This document shows, one piece after another, positions 8,730 to 17,035 of a stretch of DNA of 64,000 nt. Both the position numbers and the translations under genes were made by a program. Where the stretch lies: assembly GCA_001464165.1 (NCBI GenBank), contig LNEX01000485.1, positions 11,679 through 75,678 on the forward strand, given 5' to 3'. Position 1 is the stretch's first letter; every line of letters starts with the position of its first letter. Under the pieces are notes generated by a model. It was not told where the DNA came from. It did no database searches and saw only the letters and a program-made list of their open reading frames with translations. This DNA comes from a bacterium Ga0077546. Its GTDB lineage: Bacteria; Cyanobacteriota; Vampirovibrionia; Obscuribacterales; Obscuribacteraceae.

Positions 8730-8981
8730 CGATACCGCCTTTCCTAAAAAATTTAATGGATGGCTACCACTGATTCCTAGAGCCTGAATAGATACCGCGA
8801 ACGGTTCAAGAGTCTTCTTGATTACCTGCTTTACTTTACCAAAACCTGGTTAAGTTGATAATTGCCGGTAAAATCTTGCTCAAATGTTTACAGAAACCCA
8901 GTATAGCTAATCCGCTGACGGAAGATGCAGGCTAATATTGTCACTATATGGTTGTAAGTAACCAATTCCTGGGACGAACGT

Positions 8982-9284
8982 TTGAACCCTACCGATAAAA
9001 AATTTACTTTGCCCTCGCCCCCGCAAGTCTTGCTGGCCACCGCCATAGGCGTGGGCATTGGGCTTCTGGCCATGGGCCAACTGAAAAGCTTCTATAGTCA
9101 CACACCTCTAAGTGGCAAATCCGATTTATCACAGACACTTCCGCCGCCAGCCCCGGCGAAAGTCGAGACCAAAGCTAAGAGTCTGGCAGACTTTAGCCTA
9201 TGGCCCAAGTTAGAAAGCCGAATGAATGTGCTACTCATGGGTGTTGATAGCAATGGCCGCGACACCGAACGCTTCACTGGCTGA
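8982..9284 (+). CDS. LytR-CpsA-Psr family protein, N-terminal part before an in-frame UGA
   Basis: This holds the start of an LCP protein: a short cytoplasmic tail, one membrane helix (about residues 14-32, VLLATAIGVGIGLLAMG), a Pro-rich spacer, and the first strand of the LCP domain, NVLLMGVDSNGRDTERFTG. The frame then meets TGA at 9282-9284 and continues directly with RSDTMIIASLDP, exactly what the LCP family has next. LCP enzymes attach polymers such as teichoic acids or capsule glycans to peptidoglycan, and in cyanobacteria-like cells probably other surface glycans. The stop is therefore a nonsense mutation, a sequencing error or a recoded codon. The start is TTG at 8982; the ribosome binding site is weak. 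Confidence 0.75.
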   Translation: MNPTDKKFTLPSPPQVLLATAIGVGIGLLAMGQLKSFYSHTPLSGKSDLSQTLPPPAPAKVETKAKSLADFSLWPKLESRMNVLLMGVDSNGRDTERFTG

Positions 9285-9296
9285 CGCTCTGACACT

Positions 9297-10547
9297 ATGA
9301 TTATTGCGAGTTTAGACCCCGAATGTAAAAAAGTATCGCTTGTCTCTATTCCTCGCGACTCGAGAGTGCGTATTGCCGACAATCATGGTGTCGATAAAAT
9401 CAATTCTGCCCATGCCTTCGGCGGACCAGAACTAGCTGTTAAGACTGTGGGTGAAGATTTTGGTGTGCCAATTGATCACTATATAGTGATCGATACTCAA
9501 GGCTTAAAAAAAGTATTCGAGGCCCTTGGTCCCGTAGAAATATTAATCGAAAAGCCCATGCACTATAGAGATAGAGCTGGTCGACTAAATATTGCCCTTG
9601 AACCTGGCCTAAACAAACTAGACGCAGCTGGCCTAGAAGAATATGTACGCTACCGCCATGACGCCAAAGGCGACATAGGACGTATTGAGCGCCAGCAATG
9701 GTTCTTACGCCAAGTTAAAAAGAAACTAGAAGAGCCTCAGGTTTTGCTCAAACTGCCAGAACTTTGCAAATTGGCAGGAGAATATGTACGAACAGATTTA
9801 AGCGTCGAAGACATGCTCAAACTAGCAGCCTTCAGTAAGGAAATGAAAACCAATAAGATACAAACAGCTATGCTACCAGGCGACCCCGTCACTATAAGTG
9901 GTGGCAGTTACTGGGTACCGCAGCCAGAAGCCTGCGCTTTGATGTTGCACCGCATGACTGGTGCACCACAATCGGTGAGCGTAATTGCCGCCAATACAGG
10001 TGCCACAATTCACTCAAGGCGTCACTCACATAGTGACGAAGCATTGGCCCTAGATGGCAGCAACGTAGCGGCCCTTAGTGACGGCCCTCTAGACAGGGCT
10101 ATTGCCACTAACGACAATCTCACGGCACAATGTGCAGCAGCCTATTCAGACAAACCTGTATCAATCATTTTGCGCTATGCAAAGGGTAGTGAAGAGACTG
10201 CCAAAAACTTAGAGGCTCGCTTAAAAGAGAGGGGCTATTGCGTTAAGTATCAGCAGCGCGGCGAGCTCAGTGAGTGCCAACACGAACAATTGATAGCAAG
10301 CAGTTACCGGGCTGACGATGACTTGGTGGCCAAGTTAAAAGAAGCAATAACAGAACTAGATAATTATGCAGTTGTGGTTCATTTAGAATCGCGCGCACAG
10401 TCCGACATCACTATTGTTGTCAGCCCTACTACTACTATTGCAGCACCAGCTGTGGTGACTTCTACTGAAGTTAACCGTGATGCAAAAAGCGAAGACAACG
10501 CCAAGACAGCAGCAGCAGAGCCTGTCAAACGCAAGGCACAGAATTAA
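9297..10547 (+). CDS. LytR-CpsA-Psr family protein, main part after the in-frame UGA
   Basis: The coding sense resumes at 9285 (RSDT) in the same frame as 8982..9284; the ATG at 9297 is an internal Met. LCP hallmarks follow: VSLVSIPRDSRV, the arginine-rich substrate site region YVRYRHDAKGDIGRIERQQ, and a C-terminal LytR_C domain (about residues 275-365, SIILRYAKGSEETAKN). The joined product would have 521 residues, normal for an LCP protein with LytR_C. Started at 9297 the product would lack both the membrane anchor and the first LCP strand, so this fragment alone is unlikely to work. The tail after LytR_C is low-complexity. serC begins about 120 bases downstream. Confidence 0.8.
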   Translation: MIIASLDPECKKVSLVSIPRDSRVRIADNHGVDKINSAHAFGGPELAVKTVGEDFGVPIDHYIVIDTQGLKKVFEALGPVEILIEKPMHYRDRAGRLNIALEPGLNKLDAAGLEEYVRYRHDAKGDIGRIERQQWFLRQVKKKLEEPQVLLKLPELCKLAGEYVRTDLSVEDMLKLAAFSKEMKTNKIQTAMLPGDPVTISGGSYWVPQPEACALMLHRMTGAPQSVSVIAANTGATIHSRRHSHSDEALALDGSNVAALSDGPLDRAIATNDNLTAQCAAAYSDKPVSIILRYAKGSEETAKNLEARLKERGYCVKYQQRGELSECQHEQLIASSYRADDDLVAKLKEAITELDNYAVVVHLESRAQSDITIVVSPTTTIAAPAVVTSTEVNRDAKSEDNAKTAAAEPVKRKAQN

Positions 10548-10670
10548 GCATTTTCTGAGAACAGTAGTAATTGGTAATAAACCCTTCCCAACGCCTGCAA
10601 GGTGCGCGACCATTCTCTTATCTGCCTTAGAAATAGAGGCGATAGCTAAATTCTTGCCAAGGGGATACTC

Positions 10671-11813
10671 GTGACTAAAGCCGAGACTAAAGCAGAGACC
10701 AAAACTAATACTGAAGGCTTTCTAGCCAATTCTCAAAGTAATTCACCGACAAGCACGTCAAGTGCTCTTAGCCGTCCCTTCAACTTCGGCGCTGGCCCAG
10801 GGGCGCTACCAGAAGAGGTCCTACAGACAGCTAAAGAAGAAATGCTCGACTGGCATGGTTCAGGCATGTCAATTATGGAAGTCAGTCATCGCGGCAAAGA
10901 GTTTGGCCAAATTGCCGAACAAAGCCAGGCCGACTTGAGAGACCTGCTCGACATTCCTTCAAACTACAAAATTTTGTTCTTGCAAGGCGGAGCGACATCT
11001 CAATTTTCGATGGTGCCGTTCAATTTGCTGCGAGGCAGTAACAAAGCAGACTATGTCAATACTGGCTTCTGGTCTGAAAGAGCCATTGTTGAAGCTAATA
11101 AATATTGTCAGGTAAATGTGGTTGCTTCTGGTGAAGCTAGCAAATTTACGACAATTCCTCATGAACACTCATGGCAGTTAAGCAAAGAATCAGCCTATCT
11201 TCACTACACTGCCAATGAAACGATTCATGGGGTGGAGTTTCACTACACTCCACAATCTCTCAACACGAAAGAAATTCCACTAGTAACCGACATGTCATCA
11301 AACATGCTCTCTCGGCCAATTGATGTTTCAAAATTTGGTCTAATATACGCTGGAGCTCAGAAGAATATTGGCCCAGCTGGCCTGACAATTGTAATCGTTA
11401 GAGACGATTTAATCGGCCAAGTCGACAGTAAAGCACCAGCTTTATTCGACTATGAGAATCTAACTAAAAATGATTCGATGGCAAACACTCCGCCGACCTA
11501 TAGCTGGTACATGGCTGGTCTTGTGCTGAAATGGCTGAAAAAAAATGGCGGCCTGACTGCCATGTCCGCAACCAACAAGAAAAAAGCAGAATTACTTTAT
11601 TCAACAATTGACCAATCCGATTTCTATAGTAATAATGTTGCCCCAGAGTGCCGGTCGCTCATGAATGTTCCCTTTATACTCAAAGATGCGGCCTTAGACA
11701 AAACATTTTTAGACGAAGCGAAAAAAGCGAACCTATTAGGGTTAGCCGGTCACAGAGCAGTCGGAGGCATGAGAGCGAGCCTCTACAATGCCGTTACCTT
11801 TGAATTTCTCTAA
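10671..11813 (+). CDS. serC: Phosphoserine aminotransferase with an abnormal C-terminus
   Basis: PLP enzyme converting 3-phosphohydroxypyruvate and glutamate to phosphoserine. Family marks are the N-terminal FNFGAGPGALPEEVL, LFLQGGATSQF, the PLP lysine in YAGAQKNIGPAG and the C-terminal GHRAVGGMRASLYNA. About 25 extra residues precede the conserved part. The start is GTG at 10671 with AAGGGG eight bases upstream. The end is odd: the family continues from YNAMPLE for about 17 more residues to a final xRHG, but here the frame stops at NAVTFEFL. The next frame reads a short tail ending FSKRHG before a stop at 11824, which suggests a small frame-disrupting deletion close to the end. It forms a pair with the serA-like gene 65 bases downstream. 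Confidence 0.9.
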   Translation: MTKAETKAETKTNTEGFLANSQSNSPTSTSSALSRPFNFGAGPGALPEEVLQTAKEEMLDWHGSGMSIMEVSHRGKEFGQIAEQSQADLRDLLDIPSNYKILFLQGGATSQFSMVPFNLLRGSNKADYVNTGFWSERAIVEANKYCQVNVVASGEASKFTTIPHEHSWQLSKESAYLHYTANETIHGVEFHYTPQSLNTKEIPLVTDMSSNMLSRPIDVSKFGLIYAGAQKNIGPAGLTIVIVRDDLIGQVDSKAPALFDYENLTKNDSMANTPPTYSWYMAGLVLKWLKKNGGLTAMSATNKKKAELLYSTIDQSDFYSNNVAPECRSLMNVPFILKDAALDKTFLDEAKKANLLGLAGHRAVGGMRASLYNAVTFEFL

Positions 11814-11848
11814 ACGACACGGCTAAGAATATTTATCAAGAAAGAAAC

Positions 11849-11876
11849 ACCTGTAAGGAAATACCTGTAAGGAAAC
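11849..11876 (+). repeat. 14-base tandem duplication carrying two ribosome binding sites
   Basis: The unit ACCTGTAAGGAAA(T/C) occurs twice in a row directly before the ATG at 11879, so the serA-like gene has two copies of the AAGGAA ribosome binding site. The distal copy lies close to the start codon (about 4-5 bases) and the proximal one about 18 bases away. Confidence 0.8.
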
Positions 11877-11878
11877 AT

Positions 11879-13048
11879 ATGTTCAAAATATTGAACCTCA
11901 ACAATATCAAAATCGCCGGCCTAGAAAAGCTACCGCGCGAGCGCTATGAGATTTCATCTGAAATGCATAACCCTGATGCCGTGCTACTGCGCTCCGCTAG
12001 CATGCATGAATGGCCCATTCCTGAATCTGTCAAAGCCATCGGGCGTGCTGGTGCCGGTGTCAATAATATTCCGGTAGACCAATTCAGCAGCCTCGGAGTT
12101 CCAGTTTTCAATACTCCCGGTGCTAATGCTAATGCTGTCAAAGAATTAGTAATCGCTGGCATGATGATGGCCGCTCGCCAGATAGGGCCAGCCTGGGATT
12201 TCAGCCGCAGCCTTAGCGGTACCGATTCTGAAATTGACAAACAAGTTGAATCAGAGAAGAAGCGCTTCGTTGGTATTGAACTGGCTGGTAGAACTCTCGG
12301 CGTTGTTGGCCTGGGTGCAATTGGTGTAAAAGTAGCCAATGCGGCATTCTCGCTGGGGATGCGAGTGGTTGGCTATGACCCCCACATCACAGTAAGCAAT
12401 GCCTGGCAATTGCAATCAGAAGTTAAGTCACTTTCCAGTGTTACTGAAGTGCTAGCTCAATCTGATTTCATTACTATGCACGTGCCGCTTTTAGAAGACA
12501 CCAAGGGCTTGATTGATGCCCGCCGCCTGTCAAAATGTCGCGAGGGAATTACGATATTGAATTTCTCACGCTCAGCCATTGTTGACGAGAAAGCGGTCTC
12601 TGAAGCAATCAAATCAGGCCGCGTGAGAGCCTATGTCTGCGATTTCCCAAGCAATCAATTAAAAGACCAAGAACGAGTTATAACGCTGCCCCACTTAGGT
12701 GCATCTACAGAAGAAGCAGAAGAAAATTGTGCCATCATGGTGGCAGAACAAATTCGTGATTTCCTTGAAAAAGGCACCATTCACAACTCTGTCAATTTCC
12801 CTGAAATGTCTTTGCCAGGCAAACCAAACAATCGCTTAATCGTTGCCAACGCCAACATTCCGCACATGATTGAGCGCATTTCAGCTTGTGTCGCTAATGC
12901 CAATTTAAACATTCTCGACATGCTCAACCGCTCAAGAGGTGATGTGGCTTGCACATTGATTGATTGCAATGGAGACGTCAACGAAGAGGTACTCAAAAGC
13001 ATCAGCTCTATCGAAGGGGTTCTTAAAGTACGTCTCGTAAAATCTTAG
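11879..13048 (+). CDS. serA: D-3-phosphoglycerate dehydrogenase with ACT domain
   Basis: Catalyses the first step of serine synthesis, 3-phosphoglycerate to 3-phosphohydroxypyruvate with NAD. The Rossmann motif is GVVGLGAIGVKVA (about residue 142), the catalytic Arg lies in ILNFSRSAIVDE, and the catalytic His in LPHLGASTEEAEEN, the form seen in the short TDFP-type SerA group. Residues from about 315 (NRLIVANANIPHMIERIS) to the end form a single ACT domain, likely for regulation by serine. The length (389) fits that group. It follows serC in the same direction, so the two are probably cotranscribed and supply phosphoserine. The ATG at 11879 is preceded by duplicated AAGGAA. Confidence 0.88.
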   Translation: MFKILNLNNIKIAGLEKLPRERYEISSEMHNPDAVLLRSASMHEWPIPESVKAIGRAGAGVNNIPVDQFSSLGVPVFNTPGANANAVKELVIAGMMMAARQIGPAWDFSRSLSGTDSEIDKQVESEKKRFVGIELAGRTLGVVGLGAIGVKVANAAFSLGMRVVGYDPHITVSNAWQLQSEVKSLSSVTEVLAQSDFITMHVPLLEDTKGLIDARRLSKCREGITILNFSRSAIVDEKAVSEAIKSGRVRAYVCDFPSNQLKDQERVITLPHLGASTEEAEENCAIMVAEQIRDFLEKGTIHNSVNFPEMSLPGKPNNRLIVANANIPHMIERISACVANANLNILDMLNRSRGDVACTLIDCNGDVNEEVLKSISSIEGVLKVRLVKS

Positions 13049-13071
13049 GCTAATACCCCGTTTCAAACAGG

Positions 13072-13077
13072 TATAAT
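13072..13077 (+). promoter_or_regulatory. Candidate -10 box for the gene at 13124
   Basis: A perfect TATAAT lies 47 bases before the ATG. No good -35 box is seen at the usual distance, so this is only a candidate. Confidence 0.35.
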
Positions 13078-13123
13078 TAACTGCTCTAATGGCAGCTACC
13101 AATCTCTATAAGTCGAAACAGGC

Positions 13124-14506
13124 ATGAATTTAAGCAAAAAAATCGCTCTGGTCACCCTTGCTAGCTTCACTGCGTTTTCAGGCTCTCTCAGACCAGCGTG
13201 GTCGGCAATGAGCGACGACGAAGCCAAGAGCTGGGACGTTTCTTTAGAGGCAGGAAGAACCCTGCGCGACGACAAAAAATATGAAGACGCGGCGAAACGC
13301 TTTCTCGATTTGCAGGCCAGCGCTGAGAAGAGCGACGACAAAAAGCGTGTGCGCAAAGCCATGACGGCACTGGCTGCCAACTACTTTTATCAAAAAGACT
13401 ACAGCAAAGCTGAGGAGTTAGACCGCAAGGCTTTAGGGCTAGCTGAGAGCATTTCCAGCGTCAACGACGGCACAGTAGCAATCTGCTTGAATGACCTAGC
13501 CGAAACACTGGTTGAGCAAAAGCGCTTTGATGAAGCCCTACCCCTAATTAAACGGAGTGTAGCTCTATCAGAAGAAGTTTTCAGCCATAACCATCCACTA
13601 TTGGGCACCCGTTTGAATTTCTTGGCCGACTTGCTAGAGAGAATGGGCCACAAAGAAGATGCGGTTCTCTATCGCAGCGAAGGTCAAGGCATTATCAATG
13701 CTTTTCTCTCAGTCATGAGTCGCAAAATTAAAGCAGCCTGGAAGCCACCAAGATGTCTTTATAGTTACAGCGCCAATGTTGGTTTCGAAGTAAGCGATCA
13801 CGGTTTAGTGAAAGAAGTGCATATTGTTGATTCATCTGGCAATACAGCTAACGATCAAGCCGCTATCGAAGCCGTGAAAAACGCTCAGCCATTTTCTGAT
13901 ATCAACTCAAAGGCCGATGACGACCAACTCAACTTGTCGTTCAAATTCGACTACAACTTCCACCAGCGCAAAGAGTCTGGTGTTAGCAAAAGTGCCAGAG
14001 AGTCAGAGACTGCCACGACAGCAAGCACTAGCTCTAGCAATGGGGAAGGAACTGCCGCACAATCGAAAGAAAAAATCAGCCAAGAAAAAGAAAAACTGGA
14101 GCAGATTCTCAAAACAATAGAAAAAATCAAAAAAGACAAGAACCATACGAACACAACCTTGGCTGAGTACTATGGCCAATTGTCAGACACTCTTATGGTT
14201 CTTGGCGAGCACGGCAAAGCAATCGACTATCTAAAGGAAGCGCTTGACTCTGCCGACTTTAAAGATAAGAGTTCGCCAGGAACTCTCATGTTGCTTAGCG
14301 AATTAGGCTGCACTTATCTCAATTCAATGAGACCAGCACTGGCTGAGGCAACCCTGAAAGCCGTCGTTGATGCGCCAAATTTCGAACAGATTCTTGACGT
14401 AAAGCTGAAACAACAAGCTCTAGACGACCTTGGACATGCCCTATCAAATATGGGTCGTTATGCCGAAGCACAAAATTATTACTCAAGAAAACGTGATTCT
14501 ATTTAG
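13124..14506 (+). CDS. Exported TPR protein with a TonB-C-like domain between TPR blocks
   Basis: A signal peptide or N-terminal anchor (residues 1-29) is followed by TPRs (about 36-190), then a domain at 197-278 that has the TonB C-terminal pattern: ISRKIKAAWKPP-type entry (here MSRKIKAAWKPP), a GFEVSDHGLVKEV strand, SSGNTANDQAAIEAV and a final strand. A Lys/Glu/Ser-rich linker (about 285-325) leads to more TPRs (325-455). TonB-C folds usually sit at the C-terminus of an inner-membrane protein and contact outer-membrane partners; here it is in the middle, with no TonB-dependent transporter nearby. A role in the periplasm as an adaptor is a reasonable inference. It converges on hcp 13 bases away. 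Confidence 0.7.
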   Translation: MNLSKKIALVTLASFTAFSGSLRPAWSAMSDDEAKSWDVSLEAGRTLRDDKKYEDAAKRFLDLQASAEKSDDKKRVRKAMTALAANYFYQKDYSKAEELDRKALGLAESISSVNDGTVAICLNDLAETLVEQKRFDEALPLIKRSVALSEEVFSHNHPLLGTRLNFLADLLERMGHKEDAVLYRSEGQGIINAFLSVMSRKIKAAWKPPRCLYSYSANVGFEVSDHGLVKEVHIVDSSGNTANDQAAIEAVKNAQPFSDINSKADDDQLNLSFKFDYNFHQRKESGVSKSARESETATTASTSSSNGEGTAAQSKEKISQEKEKLEQILKTIEKIKKDKNHTNTTLAEYYGQLSDTLMVLGEHGKAIDYLKEALDSADFKDKSSPGTLMLLSELGCTYLNSMRPALAEATLKAVVDAPNFEQILDVKLKQQALDDLGHALSNMGRYAEAQNYYSRKRDSI

Positions 14507-14519
14507 TTTCTTAAGTTAG

Positions 14520-16172
14520 CTAGGCAGTATGCAAGATCTGCGCCAAATCTTGTTTTGGCGTGGTTACTGGCATAACGTTGTAGTTCTCTACAAGAATCTT
14601 CAATACTCCAGGAGTAATGAAAGCAGGAAGATTCGGACCGAGACGAATATTTTTTACGCCCAGGTAAAGCAAGCTAAGAAGCACAGCCACAGCCTTTTGC
14701 TCGAACCAAGAAATGATTAGAGACAAGGGCAGTTCATTAATACTGCAGCCAAAAGCATCAGCTAAAGCGCTAGCAATTTGTACAGCCGAATAGGCATCAT
14801 TGCACTGACCAAGATCTAGCAGACGAGGAATGCCATCGATGTCACCAAAGTCATTAAAGTTGAAGCGGAATTTGCCGCAACCGAGGGTGAGAATAACACT
14901 GTCTTGAGGAATTGAGGTGGCGATATCGGTGAAGTAATTGCGAGCAAATTCAGCGCCATCGCAGCCGCCAATCAAGAAGAAGTGCTTTATTTTGCCTTGT
15001 TTGACCGCATCAATTACTGGTGCGGCAACAGATAGCACAGCGTTTCGGGCAAAGCCAACAGTGATAGTTTTTTCTGGCTCATCCTCGCTAAATCCTGGAG
15101 CCGCAAGAGCTGCTTCAATCACTTTGCTGTAATCATAGCTCTGCACTTTATTGAGCCCTTCAAAACCAACTACATCCATGGTGAATAAGCGGTCTTTATA
15201 TGATTCCGCTGGTGGCTTAAGACAGTTTGTTGTCATCACAATAGCACCAGGGAATGAATTGAACTCAGTCAACTGATTCTGCCAGGCACCGCCATAATTG
15301 CCGACCAGATGCGCAAACTTTTTCAAAGCAGGATAGCCATGGGCTGGCAACATTTCACCGTGGGTGTAGACATTCACACCCTTGCCCTCAGTAGCCTTGA
15401 GCAGCTCATAGAGGCTCTTCATATCATGACCAGAAATTAAAATGGCCTTGCCTTTCACCGGCGTGATGCGCACTTGAGTAGGCACGGGGTGACCATAGCT
15501 TTCGGTATGAGCCTTGTCGAGCAGCTCCATCACTAGATAGTTGACCTTACCAGCATCAAGACAGTATTGCAGCAATCGCTCGGCTGTCTGCTCGCTCTCA
15601 GCCAGGTAGCTAAATGATTCATGGACAAAGGCATAAACAGATGGGTCACGGAACCCCAGTAATTGTGCGTGGTGCGCGTAGGCCGCGAGACCTTTTACAC
15701 CATAGGTAAGAAGTTCCTGCAAGGACAGAATGTCTTCAGGTGTAGAGTCCGCACGCTTAACGATGGCGATTGCTAAACCGAACTGCAAAAGCTCGGCTTC
15801 AGTTTTTAGTTGTCCCCACTGAGCAGGACCATGCAGTTTTTCTGCCTCTACCCCAGCTTTAGTACAGGCTGTCAGATAGAGAGAACGAGCCTTATCAAAA
15901 GCTTGGGATAACCGCCCGGTGATGTAGTCGACATGCTCTTTCTCGTCGAAATTGACATTGGTTAGAGTGAGGAAAAGTGCCTCCAGGCACGCCTCATCGA
16001 CAAAAGAATCGGTTTGGCCAAGCAGACGGGCTCGGTGGGCAAACTGACTTATACCTTTGACGATATAGACAATCACGTCTTGCAAGGTGGATGTATCTGG
16101 GGTCTTGCCGCAAATACCCATAGTAGTACAGCCAGTTCCCTGGGAAGTTTGCTCACACTGATAACAGAACAT
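14520..16172 (-). CDS. hcp: Hybrid cluster protein (hydroxylamine reductase)
   Basis: Iron-sulfur enzyme of anaerobes that reduces hydroxylamine and acts in nitric-oxide stress. The N-terminus MFCYQCEQTSQG with the following TTMGICGKTPDT is the cysteine motif of the first cluster; the hybrid-cluster cysteines appear in TTNCLKP, GGCDGAE and TLGCGKFRF, and GQCNDAYSA is also conserved. I start at 16172 (MFCYQ) rather than the longer frame from 16211, because family members start here and AAGGAGTGG lies about eight bases upstream. This gives 550 residues, the usual length. It is transcribed alone. Neighbouring korAB supports a partly anaerobic life style. Confidence 0.93.
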   Translation of the reverse strand: MFCYQCEQTSQGTGCTTMGICGKTPDTSTLQDVIVYIVKGISQFAHRARLLGQTDSFVDEACLEALFLTLTNVNFDEKEHVDYITGRLSQAFDKARSLYLTACTKAGVEAEKLHGPAQWGQLKTEAELLQFGLAIAIVKRADSTPEDILSLQELLTYGVKGLAAYAHHAQLLGFRDPSVYAFVHESFSYLAESEQTAERLLQYCLDAGKVNYLVMELLDKAHTESYGHPVPTQVRITPVKGKAILISGHDMKSLYELLKATEGKGVNVYTHGEMLPAHGYPALKKFAHLVGNYGGAWQNQLTEFNSFPGAIVMTTNCLKPPAESYKDRLFTMDVVGFEGLNKVQSYDYSKVIEAALAAPGFSEDEPEKTITVGFARNAVLSVAAPVIDAVKQGKIKHFFLIGGCDGAEFARNYFTDIATSIPQDSVILTLGCGKFRFNFNDFGDIDGIPRLLDLGQCNDAYSAVQIASALADAFGCSINELPLSLIISWFEQKAVAVLLSLLYLGVKNIRLGPNLPAFITPGVLKILVENYNVMPVTTPKQDLAQILHTA

Positions 16173-16346
16173 ACTCACGACCACTCCTTGAGAAGCATTG
16201 CTTCTGGACATCTAAACCTGAATGTACATATTAAACACCTGAGGCCAGCGGACCGTTATCGGCCTAAAGGCTAAAAAAAGTGAACTTAGGCGGGGGAAAA
16301 CTAAGCACTTAGAATGATTACCAAAAGGAAATTTACCAATAGTAAA

Positions 16347-16371
16347 AGGCCACTGCTAAAAGCAATGGCCT
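16347..16371 (-). terminator. Hairpin terminator of the small zinc-ribbon gene
   Basis: On the minus strand an 11-base stem with one G-U pair and a TTT loop is followed by TTTACT, 45 bases after the stop of the gene at 16417..16719. Confidence 0.7.
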
Positions 16372-16416
16372 CACCGTATTTTCAATTACTGCGTCAAACG
16401 CAACTAGAGCGATTTT

Positions 16417-16719
16417 CTAGTATTCGCGTGGCAATGCTTTGCGCAAATCACTAGCATCGTTTATTTGAGCACCACAATCGCCGCAGTGCGGTCTGCGACC
16501 AGGAGTCCAGCCACCGGCTGGCAGGGTGTGTCCATAAATACGGCACTGATGACTCTTGGGTTTAAAGCTATAAACAATTTGGGTCCACATGTCGCAGATG
16601 TAGTCCCAGACGGAAGCTCTATTGTTTTTCTCGATCTCTTCTACACGCTGAACTTTAGCCTTCAGAGTAGTGATTTGATCTTTTGAAATAGGAGTCCTCA
16701 CTTGGTTGCCATAAAGCAT
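16417..16719 (-). CDS. Small zinc-ribbon-like protein of unknown function
   Basis: A 100-residue protein. The first half is a short helix (ITTLKAKVQRVEEIEKNN). The second half has CRIYGHTLPAGGWTPGRR followed by HCGDCGAQI, a possible C/H...CxxC metal site of a treble-clef or zinc-ribbon kind. No signal peptide or membrane segment is seen. The start ATG at 16719 has only a weak ribosome binding site (the codons upstream are AT-rich). It is transcribed alone between hcp and korB, with its own terminator, so I infer nothing about a shared pathway. Confidence 0.6.
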   Translation of the reverse strand: MLYGNQVRTPISKDQITTLKAKVQRVEEIEKNNRASVWDYICDMWTQIVYSFKPKSHQCRIYGHTLPAGGWTPGRRPHCGDCGAQINDASDLRKALPREY

Positions 16720-17035
16720 TTTATTAGCTGAAACTACTTTACATCATTGCCAAGGCGATATCATCACCTCTTTATCAGTTGAAAGCCTTTTAAATTTGAT
16801 CAATCAAAAGGAAAGGTCATCCAGTGGCAATATATCCAACGCATAGGTGAAACTGATAAAAAATTCACCACCGAAAGAATCGCATATATCTACTGATTAG
16901 ACAAGCACCATATAAGTAAAATCCCCATGACATCCTCAGCAGATTTACATGCAATCAATGGAATAAGGGGTGGGTCACATTGCCCACCCCATGATTCACT
17001 TTCTAACTTTTACTCTTGAGCTAAGTCACTTAGGT
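16720..17035. other. Intergenic stretch, 316 bases
   Basis: It is AT-rich and holds no credible gene. It should contain the promoter of the small zinc-ribbon gene (start 16719) and ends with the korB terminator hairpin at 16967-16990. I see nothing else in it. Confidence 0.6.
16967..16990 (-). terminator. Hairpin terminator after korB
   Basis: Eight-base GC-rich stem (GGGGTGGG with CCCACCCC) about 46 bases after the korB stop. On the minus strand it is followed by TTATTCC, a weak T-tract. Confidence 0.55.
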
